From positions 176,240-240,239 of the forward strand of contig NZ_JBHTBQ010000019.1 in the NCBI RefSeq assembly GCF_042664895.1: DNA of 64,000 nt, given 5' to 3'. The DNA comes from Iodobacter arcticus. GTDB lineage: Bacteria; Pseudomonadota; Gammaproteobacteria; Burkholderiales; Chitinibacteraceae. The notes beneath the pieces were generated by a model. The model was not told where the DNA came from and did not search any database. It saw only the letters and a program-made list of their open reading frames with translations. Positions 8,667-15,999 of this stretch are shown here, one piece after another (the first letter of the stretch is position 1; every line of letters starts with the position of its first letter). Position numbers and translations under genes: made by a program.

Positions 8667-9650
8667 ATGACGCAGATTAATTTGCAAGCCACAGCTGTGG
8701 CAGAAAGTGGTTCGCAAGCCATTGTTGTGGCGGCCCTGTATAAGTTTGTAACGCTGGCCGATTTTGAAGCGCTCAAAGAGCCGCTATTGCAATCTATGCT
8801 GGATAACGAAGTAAAAGGCACTTTGCTGCTGGCACAAGAAGGCATTAATGGCACGGTAGCAGGCTCCCGCGCTGGGATTGATGGCTTATTGGTGTGGCTA
8901 AAAAGCGATGCGCGTTTTATCGATGTGGATCACAAAGAATCGTATTGTGATGAGCAGCCGTTTTACCGCAGCAAAGTTAAATTAAAGAAAGAAATCGTCA
9001 CTTTGGGCGTACCGGGAGTGGACCCGAATCTAGCCGTGGGCACTTATGTAGAGCCCGAAGATTGGAATGCGCTTATTAGCGACCCTGAAGTGCTGCTGAT
9101 CGATACGCGTAATGATTATGAAGTGGCGATTGGCACGTTTGAGGGTGCAATTGATCCTAAAACGGCGAGCTTTCGTGAATTCCCAGATTATATTAAGCAG
9201 CATTTCGACCCCGCCAAACACAAGAAAGTCGCCATGTTTTGCACAGGGGGTATTCGCTGCGAAAAAGCATCCAGCTATATGCTGGGCGAGGGCTTTGAAG
9301 AAGTCTTCCACCTTAAAGGCGGCATTCTTAAATACCTAGAAACAGTAAAGCAGGAAGAAACCAAATGGAATGGCGACTGCTTTGTGTTTGATAATCGCGT
9401 TACCGTTCGCCACGATTTAAGCGAAGGCGATTTCGATCTTTGCCATGCCTGCCGCCAACCCGTATCAGTGGAAGAGCGCCAATCACCGCATTACGTCGCT
9501 GGGATTAGCTGCCCGCACTGCTGGAATTCGCTCAGCGAAAAAACCAGAAATGGCGCGCGCGAGCGGCAAAAACAGATCGAACTCGCCAAAAAACGCAATC
9601 AGCCTAGCCCGCTTGGCCGCAATATGCGGGATGCGCTGGCTAAGGATTAA
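8667..9650 (+). CDS. trhO: tRNA uridine(34) hydroxylase TrhO (rhodanese-like)
   Basis: 327 residues. Members hydroxylate U34 of certain tRNAs to 5-hydroxyuridine. The C-terminal half is a rhodanese domain with the active loop FCTGGIRCEKA; the first Cys is about residue 192. The N-terminus begins MTQINLQATAV and is followed by the usual acylphosphatase-like region (EGINGTVAGS). The frame is open 207 nt further upstream, but CTGGAG at 8651-8656 before the ATG at 8667 and family length place the start here. A C-terminal Cys-rich tail (CHAC, CPHC) is typical of the longer TrhO form and could bind a metal. Confidence 0.92.
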   Translation: MTQINLQATAVAESGSQAIVVAALYKFVTLADFEALKEPLLQSMLDNEVKGTLLLAQEGINGTVAGSRAGIDGLLVWLKSDARFIDVDHKESYCDEQPFYRSKVKLKKEIVTLGVPGVDPNLAVGTYVEPEDWNALISDPEVLLIDTRNDYEVAIGTFEGAIDPKTASFREFPDYIKQHFDPAKHKKVAMFCTGGIRCEKASSYMLGEGFEEVFHLKGGILKYLETVKQEETKWNGDCFVFDNRVTVRHDLSEGDFDLCHACRQPVSVEERQSPHYVAGISCPHCWNSLSEKTRNGARERQKQIELAKKRNQPSPLGRNMRDALAKD

Positions 9651-9656
9651 GTTTTG

Positions 9657-9681
9657 GGGTGGGCACGCTTTTGTGCCCACG
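9657..9681. repeat. Short hairpin repeat GTGGGCAC..GTGCCCAC
   Basis: Just past the trhO stop, GTGGGCAC and GTGCCCAC form an 8-bp stem. Related hairpins appear near 14415-14440, 17413-17432, 21429-21444 and 61508-61532, always between genes, so it is a short interspersed family that may also slow transcription. Confidence 0.5.
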
Positions 9682-9697
9682 TGGCGAATCGGTATTT

Positions 9698-9770
9698 TAT
9701 AGGGTGTACAACGACGCAGTCGTTGCGCACCGAAAGCGGTGCGCAAGAAAAACGACTTGCACACCCTATA
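9698..9770 (+). repeat. Interspersed hairpin repeat, family A copy 1
   Basis: Reference copy of family A. The outer arms TATAGGGTGT and ACACCCTATA pair, as do the inner arms TTGCGCACCG and CGGTGCGCAA around an AAAG loop; between them lie ACGACGCAGTCG and AAAAACGACTTG. It is non-coding but lies inside a spurious upstream extension of the next gene. Other copies are at 11120, 12819, 15825, 15871, 28281 and 49985. Confidence 0.85.
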
Positions 9771-9848
9771 AACCCCAGCTTTTTTGCTATGCTCTTGCCT
9801 CTCCTTGCCCAACCTACATTTACCCGCCACCACCAAGGACAAACTCAT

Positions 9849-11000
9849 TTGAAACACACCACGCCGCCCCGTTCAACGCTGCTCGTCATGCTTGGCATTA
9901 TCTTGCTGGCGCATGGCTATTTGGGAATGCGTTTGTTTCCTGCTTTGGGTTTGCAAGGAGCGGGCTTGTTGCTGGGCTGGCTGGCCTTGGCGCTGTCTAG
10001 CCTGCTGCTGCCCTTGGGGTTGGCGGCTAGATTTATCAGCCAGCCTCCTTGGGCCGATCGCCTTGCTTGGCTGGGTTTAACGGTGATGGGGCTGTTTTCT
10101 TCCTTGTTTGTGCTGTGCCTGCTGCGCGATGTGTCTTTGCTGCCTTTAGCCTATTTATTAAGCGATGCCGCGTATAGCAGCTGGCAGATTCAGAGCGCTT
10201 TGGGCGTGTTTGCGGGGGCAGGTCTATTTACTTTGGTGGGGCTGATTAATGCACGGCGCAGTGCGGCGATTGTGGATGTGGCCGTATTGGTGGCCAATTT
10301 ACCCGCTGAATTAGTGGGCTTCACGATTGCGCAAATCAGCGATATTCATGTGGGGCCAACGATTAAGCGGCCTTATCTAGATGCGATTGTGGATAAAGTA
10401 AATGGCCTTGGTGCAGATTTAGTGGCGGTAACGGGGGATTTGGTCGATGGCAATGTGGCTGACTTATCCGCGCATACCGCGCCCTTAGCCCGCTTAAAAT
10501 CCACCCACGGTACGTTCTTTGTAACGGGTAATCACGAGTATTATTCTGGCGCCTTATCGTGGATTGCCGAGCTGCGCCGCCTTGGTTTACAAGTGCTGCT
10601 GAACGAGCATGTTTTGCTCTCCCATGGCGGCCATCAGCTGGTGGTGGCCGGGGTGACTGATTACGGCGCTGGGCATTTTTATCCCGATCATCAAAGTGAT
10701 GCACAGGCCGCTTTAGCCGGATCGCCCGATTCGCCGTTTAAATTACTCCTAGCGCATCAGCCGCGTAGTGCTTTTAAGGCGCAGGATTTGGGCCTGCATT
10801 TGCAATTGTCCGGCCACACCCACGGCGGGCAGTTTTTCCCCTGGAACTTCTTTGTGCGCTTTCAGCAGCCTTTTACGGCAGGCCTAAATCTATTGGGCAA
10901 TGTGTGGGTATATACCAGCCGAGGCACTGGCTATTGGGGCCCACCTAAACGCCTCTTCGCCCCATCGGAAATTACGCGGATTACCTTAAGGCGCGGGTGA
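9849..11000 (+). CDS. Membrane-anchored metallophosphoesterase (YkuE-like)
   Basis: About 383 residues. The first 150 residues hold three or four hydrophobic helices. The catalytic domain follows with the calcineurin-like metal motifs: ISDIHVG, TGDLVDG, TGNHEYY, LLAHQP and SGHTHGGQ, all intact. YkuE-type proteins are metal-dependent phosphodiesterases or pyrophosphatases at the membrane; the substrate is not assignable. I place the start at the TTG at 9849 because AAGGA (9835-9839) precedes it by 9 nt, while the longer frame back to 9654 runs through the family A repeat and would add a non-homologous leader. An ATG at 9789 is an alternative. Confidence 0.82.
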   Translation: MKHTTPPRSTLLVMLGIILLAHGYLGMRLFPALGLQGAGLLLGWLALALSSLLLPLGLAARFISQPPWADRLAWLGLTVMGLFSSLFVLCLLRDVSLLPLAYLLSDAAYSSWQIQSALGVFAGAGLFTLVGLINARRSAAIVDVAVLVANLPAELVGFTIAQISDIHVGPTIKRPYLDAIVDKVNGLGADLVAVTGDLVDGNVADLSAHTAPLARLKSTHGTFFVTGNHEYYSGALSWIAELRRLGLQVLLNEHVLLSHGGHQLVVAGVTDYGAGHFYPDHQSDAQAALAGSPDSPFKLLLAHQPRSAFKAQDLGLHLQLSGHTHGGQFFPWNFFVRFQQPFTAGLNLLGNVWVYTSRGTGYWGPPKRLFAPSEITRITLRRG

Positions 11001-11018
11001 GTTTTGTTGGTGTGTAAT

Positions 11019-11040
11019 CGTAGGGCGGGTGAAACCCGCC
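11019..11040 (+). repeat. Family B repeat, half copy
   Basis: GTAGGGCGGGTGAAACCCGC is the left half of family B and forms a short hairpin (GCGGGT / ACCCGC). Followed by a T-run at 11041-11048, it could terminate transcription of the metallophosphoesterase gene. Full copies carry an inverted second half about 20 bp later. Confidence 0.7.
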
Positions 11041-11072
11041 GTTTTTTTGTATTACATATTGGCGGATTGCAC

Positions 11073-11229
11073 CCCAATCCTATCAACTTAAGCTTATTGC
11101 ATTGGGTGAGTTGGTATTTATAGGAAGTACAACGACGCAGTCGTTGCACACCGAAAGCGGTGCGCAAGAAAAACGACTTGCACACCCTATAAAAACCAAG
11201 CTTTTCCCTATTAAGTTGATAGAATTGGG
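11073..11229. mobile_element. MITE-like element with 19-bp inverted ends, copy 1
   Basis: Left end CCCAATCCTATCAACTTAA (11073-11091) and right end TTAAGTTGATAGAATTGGG (11211-11229) are inverted with one mismatch in 19. The element is flanked on both sides by the direct repeat TTGCAC (11067-11072 and 11230-11235), which fits a 6-bp target duplication. It carries a family A repeat inside and no ORF of its own. Related ends occur at 12623-12776, 48471-48604 and 49878-50084. Confidence 0.75.
11120..11191 (+). repeat. Family A repeat copy 2
   Basis: A slightly diverged copy (begins TATAGGAAGTACAACGACGC) nested within the 11073-11229 element. Confidence 0.8.
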
Positions 11230-11250
11230 TTGCACTTGCCCTACATCCTA

Positions 11251-11607
11251 TTAGCCAGCGATATTCTTTGAACCATAAGACTCGCGGTTGATGTCGATGA
11301 TTTCGGCTCGAATGCTGATTTCTAATTGCTGAGGGTTATCTAATTCTATGGCTTGAATTAGCGCATCTGAAAGCGCTTTTTTGATTTCAGCCGAGCGACC
11401 ACTGAGCAGGCGTAGCTTGATATGAATAAAGGCGCGGCCTTCATCCACATTGCCAATTAAAAAATCATCAAAGCCGATTGCGCGGCTTTGGATGTCTGAT
11501 TCAATAAAATGCCCTGATTCAATCAGGGCATTATTTAATTGTTGCAGGGCAAGGTGGGGATTAAAGCCGCTTAAGTTTTTGCTGTATTCAAGATTAAGAT
11601 GGGGCAT
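11251..11607 (-). CDS. 5-carboxymethyl-2-hydroxymuconate delta-isomerase family
   Basis: 118 residues, the usual length for the CHMI family (HpaF), relatives of 4-oxalocrotonate tautomerase. It begins MPHLNLEYS, giving the catalytic N-terminal proline after Met removal. CHMI acts in homoprotocatechuate degradation, but no other hpa genes are nearby, so the real substrate is uncertain. It follows mscS by about 50 bp on the same strand. Its SD (GAAGG) lies in the 3' arm of a hairpin (see 11616-11640), which suggests translational control. Confidence 0.8.
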   Translation of the reverse strand: MPHLNLEYSKNLSGFNPHLALQQLNNALIESGHFIESDIQSRAIGFDDFLIGNVDEGRAFIHIKLRLLSGRSAEIKKALSDALIQAIELDNPQQLEISIRAEIIDINRESYGSKNIAG

Positions 11608-11615
11608 GGAGAAAC

Positions 11616-11640
11616 CTTCAGGGAGAGAGAGACCCTGAAG
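11616..11640 (-). promoter_or_regulatory. Hairpin overlapping the SD of the CHMI gene
   Basis: On the minus strand CTTCAGGG pairs perfectly with CCCTGAAG around a 9-nt TCTCTCTCT loop, between the mscS stop and the CHMI start. The GAAGG that serves as SD (7 nt before ATG) is mostly inside the second arm, so folding would hide it. No T-run follows, arguing against a simple terminator. Confidence 0.5.
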
Positions 11641-11658
11641 ATTATATCTATTTAATCT

Positions 11659-12510
11659 TTAATCAACATGCTCAAGCTGGGCTTTTGATAAAGGCTTAGC
11701 TGCTTCATTATGCTGAAAATGGTGCACAGTGCGTTGCGGGAAGGGGATAGAAATCCCTGCCGCATCAAATGCTTTTTTGATGTTTTCGGTGGTATCAAAA
11801 AAGATAGGCCAGTAATGTTCGCTATTGGCCCAAACGCGTACTGTAAAATTAACCGAGCTTTCAGCCAAGGATGAAACCACAACCATCGGTGCTGGGTCTT
11901 GGTGGATTCGTTTATCAATATTTAATACTGATAAAATCACTTTGCGTGCATGATCGATATCATCGTTATAGCCAATACCAAATACAAAATCGACGCGGCG
12001 GGTGGGCAGGGCGGAGTAATTGGTGAGGTTGCCATTGGCTAATGGGCCATTAGGCACCACAATTAATTTATTATCGCCAGTACGTAAACGGGTAGTAAAA
12101 ATCTGAATACCTTCTACCGTACCCGCCTGACCTTGTGCCTCGATATAGTCGCCCGCTTTAAATGGCTTAAACATTAAAATCAGCACGCCACCTGCAAAGT
12201 TGCCCAAGCTACCTTGTAGCGCCAAGCCAATTGCCAAACTGGCCGCACCTAAAATAGCAATAAATGAAGTGGTTTCAATACCAATCATTGAAGCAGCACT
12301 AATCAGTAGCAGCGCTTTTAATGCCACATTGGCAAGGCTGCCCAAAAAGTGGCGCAAAGTGGATTCAACATTGCTGCGGGTCAGCATTTTATCGAGCAAT
12401 TGCGCGGCAATACCAATTAGCTTCCAGCCGATAAAAAGAGTAATCAGCGCAGAAAATAATTTAGGCGCATAGCTGATTGCCTGAGCTTGCAGAATTTCAA
12501 TCCAATTCAT
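11659..12510 (-). CDS. Small-conductance mechanosensitive channel, MscS family
   Basis: About 283 residues: three N-terminal TM helices; the third carries the Gly/Ala-rich pore pattern (AILGAASLAIGLALQGSLGNFAGGV) typical of MscS TM3; then the beta domain (FKAGDYIEAQGQAGTVEGI) and a cytosolic C-terminal domain. It opens under membrane tension to release solutes in hypo-osmotic shock. The frame extends 14 codons further to a GTG at 12552, but the ATG at 12510 (MNWIEIL) fits the E. coli-type MscS start better. Confidence 0.9.
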   Translation of the reverse strand: MNWIEILQAQAISYAPKLFSALITLFIGWKLIGIAAQLLDKMLTRSNVESTLRHFLGSLANVALKALLLISAASMIGIETTSFIAILGAASLAIGLALQGSLGNFAGGVLILMFKPFKAGDYIEAQGQAGTVEGIQIFTTRLRTGDNKLIVVPNGPLANGNLTNYSALPTRRVDFVFGIGYNDDIDHARKVILSVLNIDKRIHQDPAPMVVVSSLAESSVNFTVRVWANSEHYWPIFFDTTENIKKAFDAAGISIPFPQRTVHHFQHNEAAKPLSKAQLEHVD

Positions 12511-12622
12511 TCGATCCACTTTTATTTGGGTGACAATGGTTTTGATTGTCACAGATAGGGCTGGCTATTCGAAGTGAATAAATTACGCTTTATAAGGGAA
12601 ATGATGCACAGAATGGGGGGGT

Positions 12623-12776
12623 AATCCTATCAACTTAAGTGAAATGTTTTGCGTAGGGCGGGTGAAACCCGCGAGCGATGCTGAAAAATACGCGGGTTTC
12701 ACTCGTCCTACGATGATTCAATAGTTGTCATTGTGCGAAAAGCGCAATGACATCTAGCTAAGTTGATAGGATTGGG
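12623..12776. mobile_element. MITE-like element, copy 2
   Basis: Left end AATCCTATCAACTTAAG and right end TAAGTTGATAGGATTGGG are inverted. Inside are a full family B hairpin (12652-12712) and a perfect hairpin TGTCATTG..CAATGACA at 12726-12752. Flanking duplication is not clear here. Confidence 0.7.
12652..12712 (+). repeat. Family B repeat, full copy
   Basis: CGTAGGGCGGGTGAAACCCGC, a short AT-rich spacer, then CGCGGGTTTCACTCGTCCTACG in inverted orientation: a long hairpin of about 60 nt that defines family B. Confidence 0.8.
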
Positions 12777-12818
12777 TGTGGGGAGGGGGGCTTTGTTGGT
12801 CTTATTTGCTCTCAATTA

Positions 12819-12888
12819 ATAGGGTGCGCAATAATTCGGTCGAAGCGCAGAGAGCGGTGCGCAAGAAAAACGACTTGCACACCCTATA
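12819..12888 (+). repeat. Family A repeat copy 3
   Basis: TAGGGTGCGCAATAATTCGG then the conserved right half GCGGTGCGCAAGAAAAACG; the left half is more diverged than in copy 1. Confidence 0.75.
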
Positions 12889-12938
12889 AAATAGTTTTTC
12901 TCCGTGTTTCAAAAATGGGTTTTGCTATGTAATAGCAA

Positions 12939-14393
12939 TTAGCGATCAATCCCTCCCATGCATAGGCATTTGATCGAAATATAATCATCGATGCCGTATT
13001 TGGATCCTTCCCGTCCCAGTCCTGATTGTTTTACTCCGCCAAAGGGAGCTAGCTCGCTAGAGATCGTGCCGGTGTTGATACCCACCATGCCGTATTCGAG
13101 TGCTTCGGCCACGCGCCAGATGCGGCCGATGTCGCGGCTGTAGAAATAGCTAGCGAGGCCGAATTCGGTGTCGTTGGCAAGTTGGATGAGCTCTTCTTCG
13201 CTGCTAAATCTAAATAGTGGCGCGAGCGGGCCGAAGGTTTCTTCACGGGCGACTTTCATTTTGGTGGTGACATTAAGCAAGACGGTTGGCTCAAAGAAGC
13301 TATGTCCCAGCGCATGGCGCTTGCCGCCGTGAGCCAGTGTTGCGCCTTGTTCCAGTGCGTCCTTGATATGTTCTTCGACTTTTTGCACTGCTTTGTCGTC
13401 GATGAGCGGGCCTTGGGTCACGCCTTCCCCTGTGCCAACACCCACTTTGAGCTTGGCAACTGCAAGGGTAAATTTGGCGGAAAAAGCGTCGTAAACGCTT
13501 TCTTGTACATAGATGCGATTGGCGCAGATGCAGGTTTGCCCTGCGTTGCGAAATTTGGAGACCATGGCTCCTTCAACGGCGGCGTCCAGATCGGCATCGT
13601 CAAACACCACAAACGGCGCATTGCCGCCCAGCTCCAGTGATACTTTTTTTATTGTATCGGCGCATTGCCGCATCAGCAATTTGCCGATGTCGGTGGAGCC
13701 GGTGAAGCTCAGCTTGGCCACATCGGGGCTGCGTGTTAGCTCACCACCAATTTCGCTGGCGGCACCGGTAATCACATTAAATACGCCGTTGGGAATCCCT
13801 GCCTCAGTGGCTAATGCCGCCAAAGCCAGTGCAGAAAAAGGCGTTTGGGTGGCGGGTTTAAGCACAATGGAGCAGCCTGCGGCAAGAGCCGGCCCCGCTT
13901 TGCGGGTGATCATAGCGTTGGGGAAATTCCACGGGGTAATAGCCGCGACCACGCCAATGGCTTGCTTGATCACCACTATACGTTTGTCGGCCTGCGGTGC
14001 GGCAATGACATCGCCATAAACGCGTTTCGCTTCTTCTGCAAACCACTCAATAAAGCTTGCCCCATAGATAACCTCACCGCGAGCCTCGACCAGCGGCTTG
14101 CCTTGTTCAGCGCTTAAAATTTGCGCGAGGTCTTCTTGATTATCCAGTATCAACTCAAACCAGCGGCGTAAAATAACACTGCGCTCTTGAGCTGTTTTCT
14201 TTTGCCAAGCGGGCATGGCGAGCTTGGCTGCTGCAATGGCTTTAGCCGCTTCGGCACGGCCCATTTTAGGAATATGCCCGATGATCTCCCCTGTAGCAGG
14301 GTTGGTCACCGCGATTTTTTCCGCAGCATCTTGCCATTGGCCGTTGATATAGCAGGCTTGCTTAAAGAGGGCAGGGTTTTTGAGTTGTAACAT
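12939..14393 (-). CDS. gabD: Succinate-semialdehyde dehydrogenase
   Basis: 484 residues, the standard GabD length. It oxidises succinic semialdehyde to succinate with NAD(P)+, the last step of GABA breakdown. Visible are the general-base motif LELGGNAPFVVFDD and the catalytic Cys segment RNAGQTCICANRIYV. SD AAGGAA lies 6 nt before the ATG. It lies downstream of gabT on the same strand with an 86-bp gap, and with spuC and puuA further upstream forms a putrescine-to-succinate route. It could also take gamma-glutamyl-aminobutyraldehyde, since no separate puuC is present. Confidence 0.93.
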   Translation of the reverse strand: MLQLKNPALFKQACYINGQWQDAAEKIAVTNPATGEIIGHIPKMGRAEAAKAIAAAKLAMPAWQKKTAQERSVILRRWFELILDNQEDLAQILSAEQGKPLVEARGEVIYGASFIEWFAEEAKRVYGDVIAAPQADKRIVVIKQAIGVVAAITPWNFPNAMITRKAGPALAAGCSIVLKPATQTPFSALALAALATEAGIPNGVFNVITGAASEIGGELTRSPDVAKLSFTGSTDIGKLLMRQCADTIKKVSLELGGNAPFVVFDDADLDAAVEGAMVSKFRNAGQTCICANRIYVQESVYDAFSAKFTLAVAKLKVGVGTGEGVTQGPLIDDKAVQKVEEHIKDALEQGATLAHGGKRHALGHSFFEPTVLLNVTTKMKVAREETFGPLAPLFRFSSEEELIQLANDTEFGLASYFYSRDIGRIWRVAEALEYGMVGINTGTISSELAPFGGVKQSGLGREGSKYGIDDYISIKCLCMGGIDR

Positions 14394-14479
14394 GGGGATT
14401 CCTTTTATCTATGAAGGGTGGGCATGTTTTATGCCCGCGTGTGACGTTGCATATGGCGTGTGAGCTAAACATACCTACC

Positions 14480-15730
14480 CTAAGATGCCTTTACGGCTTG
14501 ATCCAACATCCCCAAGGCCTCATCCAGTATCTTGTCTTCTATAGTGAGCGGGCAGAGGAAGCGGATGACGTTACCGTACATCCCGCAGCTCAGTAGAATC
14601 AAGCCTAATGCTTGGGCTTGTATTTTTACTTTTGCTGTGAACTCGGGTGCTGGTTGGCCTTTTTCGGTGAACTCTACCGCCACCATCGCCCCAAGGCCGC
14701 GGATGTCGTGGATTTGCGGGATGCTGGTTTTTAATGCTTCTAGGCATGCTTTAATTTTGCTACCGATGATATTGGCACGGGTGCATAGTTGTTCTTCTTC
14801 GATAATTTCCAGTACCGCCAGCGCAGCGGCAATGCCAATCGGGCTGCCGCCATAAGTGCCACCAAGCCCGCCGGGGGCTGCGGCATCCATCAGGCTTGCC
14901 CGGCCAATTACGCCAGATAAGGGAAAGCCGCCAGCCAGTGATTTAGCCACGGTGATTAAATCGGCCTCAACGTCGAAATGCTCCATGGCAAAGTGTTTGC
15001 CGGTGCGGGCAAAGCCGGTTTGAATTTCGTCGGCGATCAGCAAAATGCCGTGCTCATCGCAAATTTGCCGCAAGCCCTGCATAAAATCGCGGGGCACAGG
15101 GTAAAAGCCGCCTTCGCCTTGTACGGGCTCGATGATCATGGCAGCAATACGCTTGGGGTCTACGCTGCTTTTAAATAGCGCTTTTAAGCTGGCGAGTGCC
15201 GCGCTGCTGCTGATCTCGCCAGATGGAAAAGGCGCGTGGTAAACATCGGCGGGGAAGGGGCCAAAGCCGATTTTATAAGGGGCAACCTTGCCGGTTAGCG
15301 CCATGCCCATGAGCGTTCGGCCATGAAAACCACCAGAAAAAGCGATAACGCCCGCCCGCCCCGTGGCCACGCGGGCAATTTTGATGGCGTTTTCAACGGC
15401 TTCAGCGCCTGTGGTCAGGAAAAAGCTTTTGCACGGGCCGCTGATGGGGGCGAGCTGATTGAGCTTTTCTGCCAGCGCCACATAGCTGGTGTAAGGCATG
15501 ACCTGATAGCAGCTATGCGAAAAAGCATCCAGCTGGGCGCTCACCGCCGCCTTGATCTTAGAATGCAAATGGCCGGTATTAAGCACCGCAATGCCAGCGG
15601 CAAAGTCGATATAGCGTCGCCCATCGATATCCCACACCTCGGCATTCTTTGCCTTGGCAATAAAAACCTGCGTGCTAATGCCTACGCCACGTGGCGTAGC
15701 GGCAAGGCGGCGATCATTCCAGTTGTCCAT
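14480..15730 (-). CDS. gabT: 4-aminobutyrate aminotransferase
   Basis: About 416 residues, PLP class III aminotransferase. It moves the amino group of GABA to 2-oxoglutarate, giving succinic semialdehyde for GabD. The PLP-lysine motif LITVAKSLAGGFPLSG and the cofactor Asp motif ILLIADEIQTGFARTG are intact, and the N-terminus (ATPRGVG, later DFAAGIAVLNTGH) matches GabT closely. I prefer the ATG at 15730 (MDNWNDRR) over that at 15742 because TGAGAA sits about 7 nt before it; the difference is four residues. Confidence 0.92.
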   Translation of the reverse strand: MDNWNDRRLAATPRGVGISTQVFIAKAKNAEVWDIDGRRYIDFAAGIAVLNTGHLHSKIKAAVSAQLDAFSHSCYQVMPYTSYVALAEKLNQLAPISGPCKSFFLTTGAEAVENAIKIARVATGRAGVIAFSGGFHGRTLMGMALTGKVAPYKIGFGPFPADVYHAPFPSGEISSSAALASLKALFKSSVDPKRIAAMIIEPVQGEGGFYPVPRDFMQGLRQICDEHGILLIADEIQTGFARTGKHFAMEHFDVEADLITVAKSLAGGFPLSGVIGRASLMDAAAPGGLGGTYGGSPIGIAAALAVLEIIEEEQLCTRANIIGSKIKACLEALKTSIPQIHDIRGLGAMVAVEFTEKGQPAPEFTAKVKIQAQALGLILLSCGMYGNVIRFLCPLTIEDKILDEALGMLDQAVKAS

Positions 15731-15750
15731 TTTTATTCTCATCGAGAAAT

Positions 15751-15808
15751 GTTGGGCGGGTGCATCCCGCCAAATTTGCTCAAGTTTCGGCGGGTTGCAC
15801 CCGCCCTA
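15751..15808 (+). repeat. Family B repeat, diverged full copy
   Basis: GTTGGGCGGGTGCATCCCGCC and the inverted GGCGGGTTGCACCCGCCCTAC flank an AT-rich centre, in the gabT leader. Confidence 0.7.
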
Positions 15809-15824
15809 CAAAATCCCTTGTTCA

Positions 15825-15868
15825 TAGGGAGTGCAACGACGCAGTCGGAGTGCAGAGAACTGGTTTTG
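15825..15868 (+). repeat. Family A repeat, partial copy
   Basis: ATAGGGAGTGCAACGACGCAGTCGGAGTGCAGAGA matches the left half of family A, forward orientation, directly beside a reverse copy. Confidence 0.6.
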
Positions 15869-15870
15869 TA

Positions 15871-15943
15871 TAGGGTGTGCAAATCGTTTTTCTTGCGCAC
15901 CGTTCTCGGTGCGCAACGACTGCGTCGTTGTACACCCTATAAA
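15871..15943 (-). repeat. Family A repeat, reverse copy
   Basis: TATAGGGTGTGCAAATCGTT and GCGCACCGTTCTCGGTGCGC then ACTGCGTCGTTGTACACCC: a near-complete family A copy in opposite orientation to the partial copy on its left. Confidence 0.85.
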
Positions 15944-15958
15944 AGCCTAATTCCTAAG

Positions 15959-15999
15959 CTGTTTTTCTCCGTGAAACTCTGTGTCTACAGACCTTTGGT
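15959..15999 (+). repeat. Family D repeat overlapping the spuC 3' end
   Basis: GTTTTTCTCCGTGAAACTCT followed by GTGTCTACAGACCTTTGG. The second part matches a family D copy at 45317-45378, so the last codons and TAG stop of the spuC-like gene come from repeat sequence. Confidence 0.6.

Larger units (their letters stand above)
12511..12938. other. Repeat-filled gap between mscS and gabD
   Basis: Holds the second MITE-like element (12623-12776), a family A copy (12819-12888) and a short family D fragment (12896-12925). No protein-coding signal; any gabD terminator would be one of these hairpins. Confidence 0.6.

Noticed and set aside
9654..9848. N-terminal extension of the metallophosphoesterase
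   Set aside because: Encoded by a family A repeat and a short hairpin repeat; non-homologous leader.
14411..14596. 61-residue ORF between gabD and gabT on the plus strand
   Set aside because: Mostly antisense to the gabT 3' end with no SD.
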